Source of the DNA: an uncultured Sphingomonadales bacterium
GTDB lineage: Bacteria; Pseudomonadota; Alphaproteobacteria; Sphingomonadales; Sphingomonadaceae
Assembly (NCBI GenBank): GCA_903923465.1
Contig: CAIXXP010000131.1
Location: forward strand, 1 to 40,462
Reading direction: 5' to 3'
DNA: 40,462 bases
This document shows, one piece after another, positions 1 to 9,132 of the stretch (position 1 is the stretch's first letter; each line of letters opens with the position of its first letter). The notes below the pieces were generated by a model, which worked only from the letters and a program-made list of their open reading frames with translations, did not search any database and was not told the DNA's origin. The translations under genes were made by a program, and so were the position numbers.

Positions 1-609
1 GGCATGCACACCCACATGTCGATCTGGGACAAGGGCAACCCGCTGTTCGCCGGCGACGGCTATGCCGGCCTGTCCGACATGTGCCTGTACTTCATCGGCG
101 GCGTCATCAAGCACGCCAAGGCGCTGAACGCCTTCACCAACCCCACCACCAACAGCTACAAGCGCCTGGTGCCGGGTTACGAGGCTCCCGTGCTGCTGGC
201 CTATTCGGCCCGCAACCGTTCGGCCTCCTGCCGTATCCCTTACGGTGCGGGCGCCAAGGCAAAGCGCGTGGAATTCCGCTTCCCCGACGCGATGGCCAAC
301 CCCTACCTGTGCTACTCGGCGCTGCTGATGGCCGGCCTTGATGGTATCAAGAACAAGATCCATCCGGGCGAAGCCATGGACAAGAACCTGTACGATCTGC
401 CCGCCGACGAGCTGGCGCTGGTGCCGACCGTGTGCGGCTCGCTGCGTGAAGCGCTTGACGCGCTGACCGCCGACCACGCCTTCCTGCTGGAAGGTGGCGT
501 GTTCACCGCCGATCAGATCGAGGCCTATCAGGAACTGAAGTGGCCGGAAGTGATGCGCTGGGAAACCACGCCGTCGGCTGTTGAGTTCGACATGTACTAC
601 AGCGCCTGA
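1..609 (+). CDS. glnA: Glutamine synthetase type I, C-terminal part (5' truncated by window)
   Basis: This is the last about 202 residues of the ATP-dependent enzyme that makes glutamine from glutamate and ammonia in the cytoplasm. The reading frame is open from base 1 (GMHTHMSIW), so the gene begins outside the window; the track start at base 4 is only an internal Met. Visible family signatures are [13 protein letters not shown], the [10 protein letters not shown] substrate/ATP-binding stretch, [13 protein letters not shown], and KNLYDLP near fragment residue 130, which carries the tyrosine adenylylated by GlnE in type I-beta enzymes. The C-terminus EFDMYYSA is typical of complete GlnA proteins. 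The presence of the adenylylation site implies nitrogen control by GlnE/PII. A clear terminator follows directly, so this is the end of its transcription unit. Confidence 0.98.
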   Translation, partial: GMHTHMSIWDKGNPLFAGDGYAGLSDMCLYFIGGVIKHAKALNAFTNPTTNSYKRLVPGYEAPVLLAYSARNRSASCRIPYGAGAKAKRVEFRFPDAMANPYLCYSALLMAGLDGIKNKIHPGEAMDKNLYDLPADELALVPTVCGSLREALDALTADHAFLLEGGVFTADQIEAYQELKWPEVMRWETTPSAVEFDMYYSA

Positions 610-633
610 TCCCGCCGGTCAGACGCAAGTGGG

Positions 634-663
634 AAAGCGCTCCGGGCAACCGGGGCGCTTTTT
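634..663 (+). terminator. Rho-independent terminator of glnA
   Basis: The sequence AAAGCGCTCCGG - GCAA - CCGGGGCGCTTT forms a 12-bp stem (one G-T wobble) with a GNRA-type tetraloop and runs into five T residues. It lies 25 bases after the glnA stop, so it very probably ends glnA transcription. Confidence 0.9.
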
Positions 664-769
664 CGTTGGGCTGCGGGCGCATGGGGATCGAGCCGAATGC
701 GCTAAGGACTTTCCTACATTTATCCATATAGGATATTTCCTGCTCTTGTGATTCGCAAGGCGCGCGACA

Positions 770-1258
770 ATGTCCACCCCCTCCCCTTCCGCCCCGGGCC
801 GCTGCATCGGGCCCGCAGGCATCGCGCTGATCAGGAATTTCGAATCCTGTGCCCGCGCGCGTGGCGATGGCCGCTTTGCCGCCTACCCCGATCCCGGCAG
901 CGGCGCGGCGCCCTGGACCATCGGCTGGGGCTCCACCGGCCCGGACATCCACGAGGGGCTGATCTGGACGCAGGCGCAATGCGATGCCCGCCTGGCCGGC
1001 CAGTTGGCCAATTTTGCGGCTCAGGTGTGCCATGTGCTGGGCGCGGCGCCGACCACCGCCAACCAGTTCGACGCCATGGTGGCGTTTCACTACAACACCG
1101 GGGCGATTGCCCGCGCGCGCCTGACCCGGCTGCACATGGCCGGCGACTATGCCGGGGCGAAGGCCGCCTTCGCCGACTGGACCCGGGCCGATGGCGCGGT
1201 TCTGCCGGGCCTCGTGCGGCGCCGCGCGGCGGAGGCGGCGCTCTACGGCGCGCCGTGA
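770..1258 (+). CDS. Phage-type lysozyme, glycoside hydrolase family 24
   Basis: A 162-residue protein of the T4/P22-type endolysin family (GH24), which cleaves the MurNAc-GlcNAc bond of peptidoglycan. The catalytic triad pattern is visible: Glu25 in NFESC, Asp41 in YPDPGSG, and Thr50 in PWTIGWGSTG. A later helix with NQFDAMVAFHYNTG corresponds to the conserved QFDALVSFxFNxG block of the family. The length is normal for a single-domain endolysin. I see no signal peptide, SAR helix or cell-wall-binding domain, and no holin, spanin or other phage gene nearby, so its export route is unclear. It stands alone between the glnA terminator and the convergent tamB, whose stop is 5 bases away. It could be a domesticated prophage remnant or a peptidoglycan-remodelling enzyme; the family call is firm, the role is not. 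Confidence 0.9.
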   Translation: MSTPSPSAPGRCIGPAGIALIRNFESCARARGDGRFAAYPDPGSGAAPWTIGWGSTGPDIHEGLIWTQAQCDARLAGQLANFAAQVCHVLGAAPTTANQFDAMVAFHYNTGAIARARLTRLHMAGDYAGAKAAFADWTRADGAVLPGLVRRRAAEAALYGAP

Positions 1259-1263
1259 CGGCC

Positions 1264-4200
1264 TCAGTAATCCTTGCTGACGCGCAGGTTCACGCTCTGC
1301 TGGCCCACGGTGGAGACGCTGCCCAGCAGCGATAGCCAGCGCGTGAGCCGGGCCTCGATATTGCTGGCCGAATAGCCATGCCCGTCACTCACCACCTCGG
1401 CATAGAAGCGCCGGCCGAAATATTTGCCCGCCGCCACGCCGGATTGCCGCCCGATGGTCGGATCCGGCCCGACGATGCGCAGCCGGTCCAGCCCGATGAC
1501 CGAGCGCACCTTGTTGATCGGGTCCAGCCCGCCGCCATTGTGCAGCGAGGCCAGCGCCGCGCCCAGTTGCAAGGCCTCTGGCGCCGAGATCTTGGTGACG
1601 GAATCGCCGAATAGCAGGCGCGACAGCACCTCCTCCTCGGGCAGGGGCGGTATCGACGAGAAGGCGATCTGCGGCTTCAGCGAGGTGCCGTGCACGGTGA
1701 GCGTGGCGGCCAGACCGGTGATATTGGCGGTGGCGGCGATGTCCAGCCGGGGATCGGGCGAGGCGGAATCGGTGAAGATCACCCGGCCGCGGGTCAGGTC
1801 GAAACGGGCGCCGGCAAATTCATAGGTGCCACCCACCAGATCGGCGTGGCCATCCAGCGTGGGGTCGCGCAAGGGGCCACGCAGATGCAGGTCCGCGCCC
1901 CATTCGCTATCCAGCCCCAGGCCGACCAGCTGGATCTTGGAGCGCCCGGTCAGATCGACCAGAAAGCGCCAGCTGGTGTGCCGCGCCGAGGCGGGGGCCA
2001 CATCGCTGCTGCGGTTGATTTCGCGCGTGGCGATGATCGGCAACTCGGCCGCCGCCTGCGCGAGACCCAGCCGCCAGCGGGCGTTGTCGACGCTGAGGCG
2101 CCCGGCGATGGTGCCGTTCAACCCATCGGAGACGATGCGCAGCGGGCCGCTGGCGGTGAGGGCGAGATCGGCCCGGGTGGCCAGTTGCGCCTTGTGTGCG
2201 GCCAGCATGAAATCCAGTGCCGGGCGGTGGCCTTCGGTAATGCCCGAAAAATCGATGCTGCCGCTGCCGTTCACCTGCCCGCCGCCCGCCGTGTGCCCGG
2301 CCAGCGTGGTGAAGCTGAGCCGCGAGCCGGCGAATGCGCCCCTCGCGACCAGCTGGGTAATGTCGGTGCCGGTTTCGGCGCTGGCCATGTGCAGCGTGTC
2401 GCCGGCCAGCGAGCCCCGGATCTGCGGCGCATCGAGCGAGCCGGTGATATCGGCGGCGATGGCGATGGGGCCCGTCAAGTCGAAGTCATCCAGCCCCATC
2501 AGCCGCCAAGGGGCATCCGCCGGGCCCTGAAAGCGCATTTGGGCAAGGAACCGCCCGGCGCGCAGGCGGTCGATCAGCCTGCCCGAGGGCGGGAGGTTGG
2601 CGATGCTGGCCTGCAGGCGACCGATGGTCTGGTGCCCGGCCGCCTGGCTGGGGTCGCCGGCCACCGCGCGCAGCTCCAGCCGGTCGTCGACCAGCCCCCC
2701 GGCCAGCGCGACATCAATCGGGCGCGAACTGACCACCAGCCCGGAGCGGGTGAGATTCTTCACCATCAGCCGGCCGTCGCCGCTGGGCAGCCCCTCGCGC
2801 GGGGCGGAGAAATGCAGCGTACCCGAGGCCAGCCCCCCCAGCCCGAGATCGGCAAAGACCACGTCGCCCAGCGCCAGCGGCATGCCGGCCAGCGCCAGAT
2901 CCAGTTCCTGATTGCCATTGCCGAACACGCCCGAGGCAATCGCCCTTCCCTGTCCGAAATCGATCTGGCTGGGTGCCAGCCGCCAGCCGCCGCCTTCCGC
3001 CTCGGTGCGGGGGGTGAACACGGCGCGGCGCGGCATGGCGATGGCTTGCCCGGCGAACAGGCCATGCGCGCCGAGCGCCACGGCATCGGGCGCGAGATCG
3101 CCGGTAAGCGCCAGTTCGAAGCGCGAACTGCGCCGGCCGGAGAGATTGGCGGCGACGTGCCCCACCCCATCATCCAGCCGCGCCTGTGCCGATACCTGTC
3201 CGAGGAACAGGCGCCCCTTGCCGATGCCCTGCGCCATCAGGCTGGCCTCCAGCGTGGAGTGATGGCGCAGCAGCACGCCGCCCACCCGCAGGCTGCCCCG
3301 CGCGACGGTGAGCGGCTGGTCGCCGCCAAAGTGGGCATCGGTCATGGTCAGCGCCAGATCCATCGCCTCGCCCTGTCCGTTTTGGCCATCACCGCGTGGG
3401 GCCAGCCGCAAGTTGCCCGCCACGCCGCCGCCAGACAGGGTGAGCAGGCCCGTGGCCCCCGCATTGCCGAGGGTCAGCGAGCCGGTCAGCGCGGTTTGCG
3501 AGATGGTGAACTGGCGCACATCCAGTCGGCCGGGTCCCGACCCCCCATTCACCAGCGCCACCACGCCGGAGAAGGGCCCGAACAGCGATTGCCCGGCGGC
3601 GGCCATGCGCAGCCCGCCGGATTCGGGCGAGAGGACCAGCGTCACATCGCGCACGCCGCCGGTTGGATAGGGATCGGGCAGCGACAGCTTCGCATGCAGG
3701 CCATCCGCCGCCAGCTGGCCCGCCAGGGTGAAAGACCCCAGCGTGGCGTGATGGCCATTGCCCGCCAGCGTGGCGGTGCCATCCACATTGCGGCGGGCAG
3801 AGGCGGCAAGGGTCAGGCGCTCACTGGTGAACGCGGCGCGGGAGAGGATCAGTGGCTGACCGTCGCGCCCGCTGGCCTCCCCGGTGAAATTCAGATGGTC
3901 GCCCGCCAGTTGCGCCAGCGCGCCATTGGTGATGCCGCTGAGCTGGCCAGTGAGGTGCGCGCCGAAGCTCCAGCCGCCCTGCGGGGCCAGACGCAGGGTC
4001 AGCGAGGCCTCGCCATCACCGCGCCCCCAATCGGGGATCTGCCAGCCGCGCGAGGCCACATGCCCGGCGATGCCATAGACCCCGCCCGCCACATCGCCGC
4101 TCAGCACCAGCCGCGCGGCCAGCGCCGGTGCGGTGAGGACCATGTCGCTGGAGGCCAGATGGGTGCCGGTGAGCACCAGCGTCGCGCTGCCCCTCGCGCT

Positions 4201-5526
4201 TGTCAGGCGTGGGTCGAGCAGGGCGTTGCCGGTGATGATCCGCCCGGCGGCCAGCGACAGGGGCAGGCGCCAACCGGTCTCGGTTCGAGTGGCGGTGCCA
4301 TGCGCCGAGAGGGCCTGCACCTGCGTGGTGCCGCCGGCCCAGCGGCTGGCCGAGAGGTTGGTCTGCGCGGTGAGCGTGGCGAAGGGGCCGTCGAGGACCA
4401 TGCTGCCACGCCCGCCCTCCAGCATGCCGCCGCCCACCGGCAGCGACCCGTGCGTCTCGGCGGTGAGGAGCAGGTGGTGGAAGGCGCCCTCGCCCAGATC
4501 GGCCTCGCCCTTTGCCGTGGCATGCAGCGTGGCACTGCTCGCCTCCAGCGCGCCGGCAAGGCGGCGGTCGTCAAAGCGGGCGTGGCCGGTGAGCTGAACC
4601 CGCTCGCCCAGCAGGCGGGTGGACGCCGGCGACAGGGCCATTAGCGGGGCGGGCCACAGCTGGCCGGAGAGCGCGAAGGCCCCGGCCTTCTGGTCGAGTT
4701 CCAGCACCGCCGCCCGTTGCCCGCCGCCATCGGCCAGCAGGCTGCCATTCCATTTGTGCCAGGTGCCGGTGCCGCTGAGCCGCACGCGCCGGTCGGTCCG
4801 TGCCCCGGTCAGCGCGGCGAGCAGGCCCCCCTTAGGCGCGGCATAATCCACGCCCAGCGCAAAATGGTCGCGCGAGCGGTCGTCGTCCAGCAGCGCCGCC
4901 AGCCGGTCCCCGCCACCCAGCCGTCCCTGCAGGCTCAGATAGGCCCGGCGCGGGCGAATCTCGCCGCTGGCGTGCAGGTCGATCTTGCGCTCCACCCCCA
5001 GCACCGGCGCCGCCACCGTCAGCCGCTCGATGGCAAAGCGATCCACCCGGACATCGAAATCGGGCAGCAGCGAACCGTTGATGCTAGGGCGCAATTGCGG
5101 CACGCGCAGCAGCACCCCGCGGCGCAGCACCATGCGGCGGATGTCCAGCCGGTTATCGAGCCAGGCCAGCGGGCGCCATTCCACCTCCGTGGCCGGCACG
5201 CGCATGAACACGCCCCGCGTGTCGCGCAGGGCAACATCCTCCAGCACGGCGGTGCCGTAGATCGAGCCATCGATGCGCCCGACCGTCATGCTCAGGCCCG
5301 TGTCGGTCTCGCTGCTTTGCAGCCAGTCCGCCAGCAGGCGGTGGCCGATGGCGGTATCCAGCCCCAGCAGCAGCGTGCCGAGCAACACCAGCAGAACCAG
5401 CGGCAGGCCCAGCCCATATTTCGCGCCGAACCAGGCCAGGCGGCGACCACGCGGGGCTCGCGTGGCCCCGGCAGCCGGCTCTACGCCCTCTGGCGGCAGA
5501 TCATCGGTGGTCGGCTCGCCGGTCAT
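1264..5526 (-). CDS. tamB: Translocation and assembly module inner-membrane subunit TamB
   Basis: A 1420-residue TamB/YtfN-family (DUF490) protein. A cytoplasmic N-terminus of about 30 residues precedes one membrane anchor (roughly residues 32-55, GLGLPLVLLVLLGTLLLG). The rest is a long run of beta-rich repeats that in this family forms a hydrophobic groove spanning the periplasm, used for lipid transport or beta-barrel assembly. The C-terminal TamB domain is clear: PPLPEEEVLSRLLFG, GKYFGRRFYAEV, and the terminal LLGSVSTVGQQSVNLRVSKDY. The start ATG overlaps the tamA stop by one base (TGATG), so the two are translationally coupled. TamA in the outer membrane is its partner. The 984-residue ORF antisense to it is a GC-bias shadow. 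Confidence 0.95.
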   Translation of the reverse strand: MTGEPTTDDLPPEGVEPAAGATRAPRGRRLAWFGAKYGLGLPLVLLVLLGTLLLGLDTAIGHRLLADWLQSSETDTGLSMTVGRIDGSIYGTAVLEDVALRDTRGVFMRVPATEVEWRPLAWLDNRLDIRRMVLRRGVLLRVPQLRPSINGSLLPDFDVRVDRFAIERLTVAAPVLGVERKIDLHASGEIRPRRAYLSLQGRLGGGDRLAALLDDDRSRDHFALGVDYAAPKGGLLAALTGARTDRRVRLSGTGTWHKWNGSLLADGGGQRAAVLELDQKAGAFALSGQLWPAPLMALSPASTRLLGERVQLTGHARFDDRRLAGALEASSATLHATAKGEADLGEGAFHHLLLTAETHGSLPVGGGMLEGGRGSMVLDGPFATLTAQTNLSASRWAGGTTQVQALSAHGTATRTETGWRLPLSLAAGRIITGNALLDPRLTSARGSATLVLTGTHLASSDMVLTAPALAARLVLSGDVAGGVYGIAGHVASRGWQIPDWGRGDGEASLTLRLAPQGGWSFGAHLTGQLSGITNGALAQLAGDHLNFTGEASGRDGQPLILSRAAFTSERLTLAASARRNVDGTATLAGNGHHATLGSFTLAGQLAADGLHAKLSLPDPYPTGGVRDVTLVLSPESGGLRMAAAGQSLFGPFSGVVALVNGGSGPGRLDVRQFTISQTALTGSLTLGNAGATGLLTLSGGGVAGNLRLAPRGDGQNGQGEAMDLALTMTDAHFGGDQPLTVARGSLRVGGVLLRHHSTLEASLMAQGIGKGRLFLGQVSAQARLDDGVGHVAANLSGRRSSRFELALTGDLAPDAVALGAHGLFAGQAIAMPRRAVFTPRTEAEGGGWRLAPSQIDFGQGRAIASGVFGNGNQELDLALAGMPLALGDVVFADLGLGGLASGTLHFSAPREGLPSGDGRLMVKNLTRSGLVVSSRPIDVALAGGLVDDRLELRAVAGDPSQAAGHQTIGRLQASIANLPPSGRLIDRLRAGRFLAQMRFQGPADAPWRLMGLDDFDLTGPIAIAADITGSLDAPQIRGSLAGDTLHMASAETGTDITQLVARGAFAGSRLSFTTLAGHTAGGGQVNGSGSIDFSGITEGHRPALDFMLAAHKAQLATRADLALTASGPLRIVSDGLNGTIAGRLSVDNARWRLGLAQAAAELPIIATREINRSSDVAPASARHTSWRFLVDLTGRSKIQLVGLGLDSEWGADLHLRGPLRDPTLDGHADLVGGTYEFAGARFDLTRGRVIFTDSASPDPRLDIAATANITGLAATLTVHGTSLKPQIAFSSIPPLPEEEVLSRLLFGDSVTKISAPEALQLGAALASLHNGGGLDPINKVRSVIGLDRLRIVGPDPTIGRQSGVAAGKYFGRRFYAEVVSDGHGYSASNIEARLTRWLSLLGSVSTVGQQSVNLRVSKDY

Positions 5527-8141
5527 CAGAAGGCCTGACCCAGCGTGACATAAACCCCGATGCGGCTGTCGCCCGGGCGCGGGTTGAGCGGGGTGCCGAC
5601 ATCCAGCCGCACCGGGCCAAAACCGGTCTGATAGCGCAGCCCCAGCCCCGCGCCATAGCGCATGTCCTTGAAATTCGGCACGGTGCCGGTGCCCGCCCCG
5701 CCCGAATCCAGAAACGGCACCAGCGCCAGCGCATTGTGCATCAGCCCGGTGTTGACCCGCGCCTCCAGAGACACCTCGTAGAGCGAACGGGCGCCCTCCG
5801 GCTCGTTAAGGCTGTTGCGCGGGCCGACCAGCTCGAAGCCATAGCCACGGATCGAGCCGCCACCGCCGGCATAAAACCGCCGCGAAGGCGCAACATCTTC
5901 CAGCGCCGCGCCCGGCAGGGTGCCCAGCCGCAATCTTGTGGCAAGCACCACCCCCGACATCAGCGGCTGATAGCCGCTGGCGTCCAGTTGAATGCGGGCA
6001 TAGGTGGAGGCCACGCCGCGCGCCTGCGACAGCTCTGGCGAGACCCGCAGGCCAATGCGATAGCCGCGCGACGGATCGAGAAAATCGTTGCTGCGGTCCC
6101 ATGTCGCCCGCAGGGGCGCGGCCAGCGTGACATAAGCCGTGCGCCCGGTGGTGATGCCGCTGGGCACGCCCTCGCGCTCCAGCGAGGCTTCCGCCTCCAG
6201 GCCCAGCGAATAGCTCCACGGCTTCTGGAACAGCAGTGTCGTCTGGCGCTCATAGGTGGCGGAAAAGTCCACCGCGCGGGCGGCATAGGCCGGCAGGGTG
6301 GCGTTATCGGCATAGAGGTCGAAGGTGAGCACCCGGTCGCGGCCGTGGAAATTGGCGCGGCGCAGCGTGACGCCCGCCAGTTGCTCGTTGGTGCCAGCCA
6401 CCCCGCGCAGGCGCAGCGAGCCCTCGGGTGGGAACAGGTTGCGGTGTTCCCAGCCCGCCTCCAGCCGGAAGCCCTGCGCCGTGTCATAGCCGATGGCGCC
6501 CGAGACGGTGCGCGCCGGCGCCGGGGTCATGGCAACGTCCAGCGCCACCACGCCGGGGATGGTGGCGGGGGCCGCATCCGGTGAGTTGGCGGCGGGGCTC
6601 GTGCCGGCGGCGGGGACGGGCGCGACGGGCGCCGAGACCTCGCGCGGGGTGACGGTGAGGCTGGAGACCAGACCGGTGGCAAGGATCGCCCGGCGCAAAT
6701 CGTCCACGGCGCTGCGCTTGTACGGCTGGCCGGGCTTGAACCGGGCGATGCTGGCCAGATGGCGGCCGGAGAGGAAATGCTCGTTGGTGCTGACGATCTG
6801 GCCAAAGCGGTAGATGCCGCCCGGCTGCACCGGCAGCGTCAGATCGCCCTCCTCGCGCAGGTGGTCGACCGTGAGGGCCGGCGGGTCGATATGGGCGAAA
6901 ACGTAACCCGCCTCGCCCAGCGCGGTGTCCAGCGCCGCGGTCTGGGCGGGGATGGCATCAAGGTGCAGCGGATCGCCGGGGAAGATGGCAAAATGCTTGC
7001 GCAAGGGCAGGTAGGCCGGCCCGAGCGTGGCCAGCGGCCCGAGGTCGATGGTGCCAAAGCGGTAGCGCGTGCCGGGCACGATATCAAAGCGCACCAGCGG
7101 GCCGCCCTTGCCTTCAGCCGCATGGGCAGGCGGCGCGCCCGCCACGACCCCCGAGGGGCCGATACCGCCGGCCCCTACCGGCCCCAGGCCGCCGGCCCCT
7201 GCCGGCCCCAGACCGCCGGCCCCCACCGGCCACAGGCCGCCGGCCAGCGTCTGGTTCGCCTCGGCATCGTAATAGCCGTAGGTGCGCAGCAATTGCTGGA
7301 GCACGGCGCGATCGGCAGCGGCGCGCACCGCCAGTTGCGGCAGATTTTCCGCCTCCTTGCCCGGCATCGCCTGTAGCGCCGACAGCGCGCGAAAGCGGCT
7401 CTCCAGCTCGGCCCGCTCCGGGATGGCCTGGCCCGCGACATGCCAGGCAAGAACCACCCTGCCGGCGGCCAGGCGGTCCAGCCGCTCGGAGGTGGAGCGT
7501 TCGTGCGGCTGGCCCGGCGGCAGATCGACGGTGAGGATGGTGAGCGAGGGCGCCGGGGCGGTGGACTCGCCATCGGGGGGCAAGGCCGCGAGCGGCGCCA
7601 CCGGCGCGGACATATCCGGCCAATCGACGAGAAAACCGGGCAGGTCGGCCAGCGGTGACGAGGGGCTGATCGGTGCGGACCCGGCGCCTGAAGCGGAAAC
7701 GGCGGCAGGCGGTCCCGCAACCTCCGCCAATGGCGCGGGTGCAACGGCGGGCGGTGCGGCGGCACTGCGGGCCCAGTCACCCGGCCGCGCCACGGCGGCA
7801 TCGGGAATGAGCCTGGACAGGGTGCTCTCGCCATCGCCCTGCGGCGTGGGCGCCGCCTGATCCGGCGCGGGCGGTGTCGGCGTCGTTGCCCCCGGCGTGG
7901 CGGCAACCTTCGGGGTGGCGGCAGGCTGCGCGGGGGATTGCGCGAAAGCGGCGGGCGCCCACAGCATCGCCAGCAGGCAGGCGGACGCCCTCAGGCCGGA
8001 AGCTACCCTCGCAAGGGCCGCAGCCGAAAACGGAGCGCGGAGGGAGGGCGCAACCTGCCCTGCCCCCGCCACAGGCCTGCGGGGCAGAACCTCAGCCTGG
8101 CAGGGTCGAGGAGCCGAGGCCCCCGGCGCTGAGCGTGGCAT
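5526..8141 (-). CDS. tamA: Outer-membrane translocation and assembly module protein TamA (Omp85 family)
   Basis: An Omp85/BamA-family outer-membrane protein. From about residue 540 the 16-strand barrel domain is clear ([15 protein letters not shown] onward), with the conserved lid-lock motif in [16 protein letters not shown] and a C-terminal phenylalanine (YVTLGQAF). POTRA-like sequence precedes the barrel. A signal peptide ([18 protein letters not shown]) ends near residue 67 if the ATG at 8141 is used. Two starts are possible: ATG 8141, which overlaps the end of bpt by 50 bases, or GTG 8072, which gives a more normal 44-residue signal peptide. The ORF-track start at 8423 is wrong because it lies deep inside bpt. 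Odd features are a Pro/Ala-rich region after the signal peptide and an 8-residue repeat (GGLGPVGA). It is followed by its partner tamB. Confidence 0.92.
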   Translation of the reverse strand: MPRSAPGASAPRPCQAEVLPRRPVAGAGQVAPSLRAPFSAAALARVASGLRASACLLAMLWAPAAFAQSPAQPAATPKVAATPGATTPTPPAPDQAAPTPQGDGESTLSRLIPDAAVARPGDWARSAAAPPAVAPAPLAEVAGPPAAVSASGAGSAPISPSSPLADLPGFLVDWPDMSAPVAPLAALPPDGESTAPAPSLTILTVDLPPGQPHERSTSERLDRLAAGRVVLAWHVAGQAIPERAELESRFRALSALQAMPGKEAENLPQLAVRAAADRAVLQQLLRTYGYYDAEANQTLAGGLWPVGAGGLGPAGAGGLGPVGAGGIGPSGVVAGAPPAHAAEGKGGPLVRFDIVPGTRYRFGTIDLGPLATLGPAYLPLRKHFAIFPGDPLHLDAIPAQTAALDTALGEAGYVFAHIDPPALTVDHLREEGDLTLPVQPGGIYRFGQIVSTNEHFLSGRHLASIARFKPGQPYKRSAVDDLRRAILATGLVSSLTVTPREVSAPVAPVPAAGTSPAANSPDAAPATIPGVVALDVAMTPAPARTVSGAIGYDTAQGFRLEAGWEHRNLFPPEGSLRLRGVAGTNEQLAGVTLRRANFHGRDRVLTFDLYADNATLPAYAARAVDFSATYERQTTLLFQKPWSYSLGLEAEASLEREGVPSGITTGRTAYVTLAAPLRATWDRSNDFLDPSRGYRIGLRVSPELSQARGVASTYARIQLDASGYQPLMSGVVLATRLRLGTLPGAALEDVAPSRRFYAGGGGSIRGYGFELVGPRNSLNEPEGARSLYEVSLEARVNTGLMHNALALVPFLDSGGAGTGTVPNFKDMRYGAGLGLRYQTGFGPVRLDVGTPLNPRPGDSRIGVYVTLGQAF
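7159..7245 (-). repeat. In-frame 24-bp tandem repeat inside tamA
   Basis: About 3.6 copies of a 24-bp unit encode [24 protein letters not shown] and GGIGPSG in TamA, near residues 299-328, between the low-complexity N-terminal region and the membrane domain. The copies differ by a few bases but keep the frame. A flexible Gly/Pro linker is the likely product, and the array may vary in copy number. Confidence 0.85.
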
Positions 8142-8979
8142 GATCGAGGCCGCCCATGCCGTCCTTGCCGCCACCATCGGGCAGGGGCACATCGGCGCGG
8201 CGCTGGCTGGCAACGGCGGCAACGAGACGATCCTGCTCTTCATCGGACATGCGCTTCCAGCCGTCGCGGGCCAGCCGCTCCAGCGGGCGATAGCGCACCT
8301 TGTATTGCATGCGCGCCGAACCTTCCACCCAATAGCCGAGATAGACATAGGGCAGGTGTTCTTCGGCGGCGCGGCGGATGTGATCGAGGATAATGTAATT
8401 GCCAAGCCCGCTGCGCGCCTCATGATCGGGGTCGTAGAAGCTGTAGATCATCGACAGCCCATCGCCCTGCCGGTCTGTCAGGCAGGCACCGACCAGACGG
8501 CCGGGCGCCCCACTCTCGGTAGGCTCCCTATATTCGACGACATAGCTTGTGACGGGGGTATGTTCCACCATGTCGGCAAAATCGACCTCATCCATCGTGG
8601 CCATGCCGCCGCCCGGGTGCCGCTGGCCCAGATAGCGCTGCAGCAGTTCGAACTGCTCGGCGGTGGACCAGGGCTGGCGGATGGTGGCGACGAGATCGGA
8701 ATGGCGCTTCAGGCTGCGGCGCTGCGTGGCCGAGGGGGCGAAGTCGCCCGCCACCACCCGCACCGAAACGCAGGCGGTGCAATCACCGCAAGAGGGGCGA
8801 TAGGCGACGGTTTGGCTGCGGCGGAAACCGATGCGGCCCAGCGCATCATTCAGGGCATCGGCATGGGGGCCGTTGAGTTCCGTGAACACCTTGCGTTCCG
8901 TGCGGCCGGGCAAATAAGGGCACGGTGCCGCGCTCGTCACAAAGAAACGGGGAATTCTGACTGGAACCGTCACCGACAT
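8092..8979 (-). CDS. bpt: Aspartate/glutamate leucyltransferase or arginyltransferase (Bpt/ATE family)
   Basis: A 295-residue aminoacyl-tRNA-protein transferase of the ATE1-like family. It adds an amino acid (leucine for Bpt) to proteins with acidic N-termini, marking them for ClpS/ClpAP degradation. Family marks are [25 protein letters not shown] at the N-terminus, the cysteine cluster [36 protein letters not shown], and YLGYWVEG near the C-terminus. I chose the ATG at 8979 ([13 protein letters not shown]) because homologues begin just before PRFF and GGGATTGAG lies upstream; the track start at 9063 adds 28 residues with no family similarity. The 3' end overlaps the possible tamA ATG start, suggesting a bpt-tamA-tamB transcript. 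Confidence 0.93.
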   Translation of the reverse strand: MSVTVPVRIPRFFVTSAAPCPYLPGRTERKVFTELNGPHADALNDALGRIGFRRSQTVAYRPSCGDCTACVSVRVVAGDFAPSATQRRSLKRHSDLVATIRQPWSTAEQFELLQRYLGQRHPGGGMATMDEVDFADMVEHTPVTSYVVEYREPTESGAPGRLVGACLTDRQGDGLSMIYSFYDPDHEARSGLGNYIILDHIRRAAEEHLPYVYLGYWVEGSARMQYKVRYRPLERLARDGWKRMSDEEQDRLVAAVASQRRADVPLPDGGGKDGMGGLDHATLSAGGLGSSTLPG

Positions 8980-9132
8980 TCTCAATCCCGCAAGCCCACC
9001 ACTACTGCGTGGCGTGGTGCCTGTATGACAAACCTGTAGCAGTGATGAAAGCAGGTTAACCAAAAATCGTGCGGTGGTGAACGAATTTTTTACCGAGCCG
9101 GCCCGCGCGCGCTGGTTTTGCCCCCGGTCAAA

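Noticed and set aside
1690-4644. 984-residue plus-strand ORF antisense to tamB
   Set aside because: It is Gln/Gly/Arg-rich low-complexity sequence with no family motif, mirrors the codon pattern of tamB, and appears only because GC-rich genes lack stops on the opposite strand.
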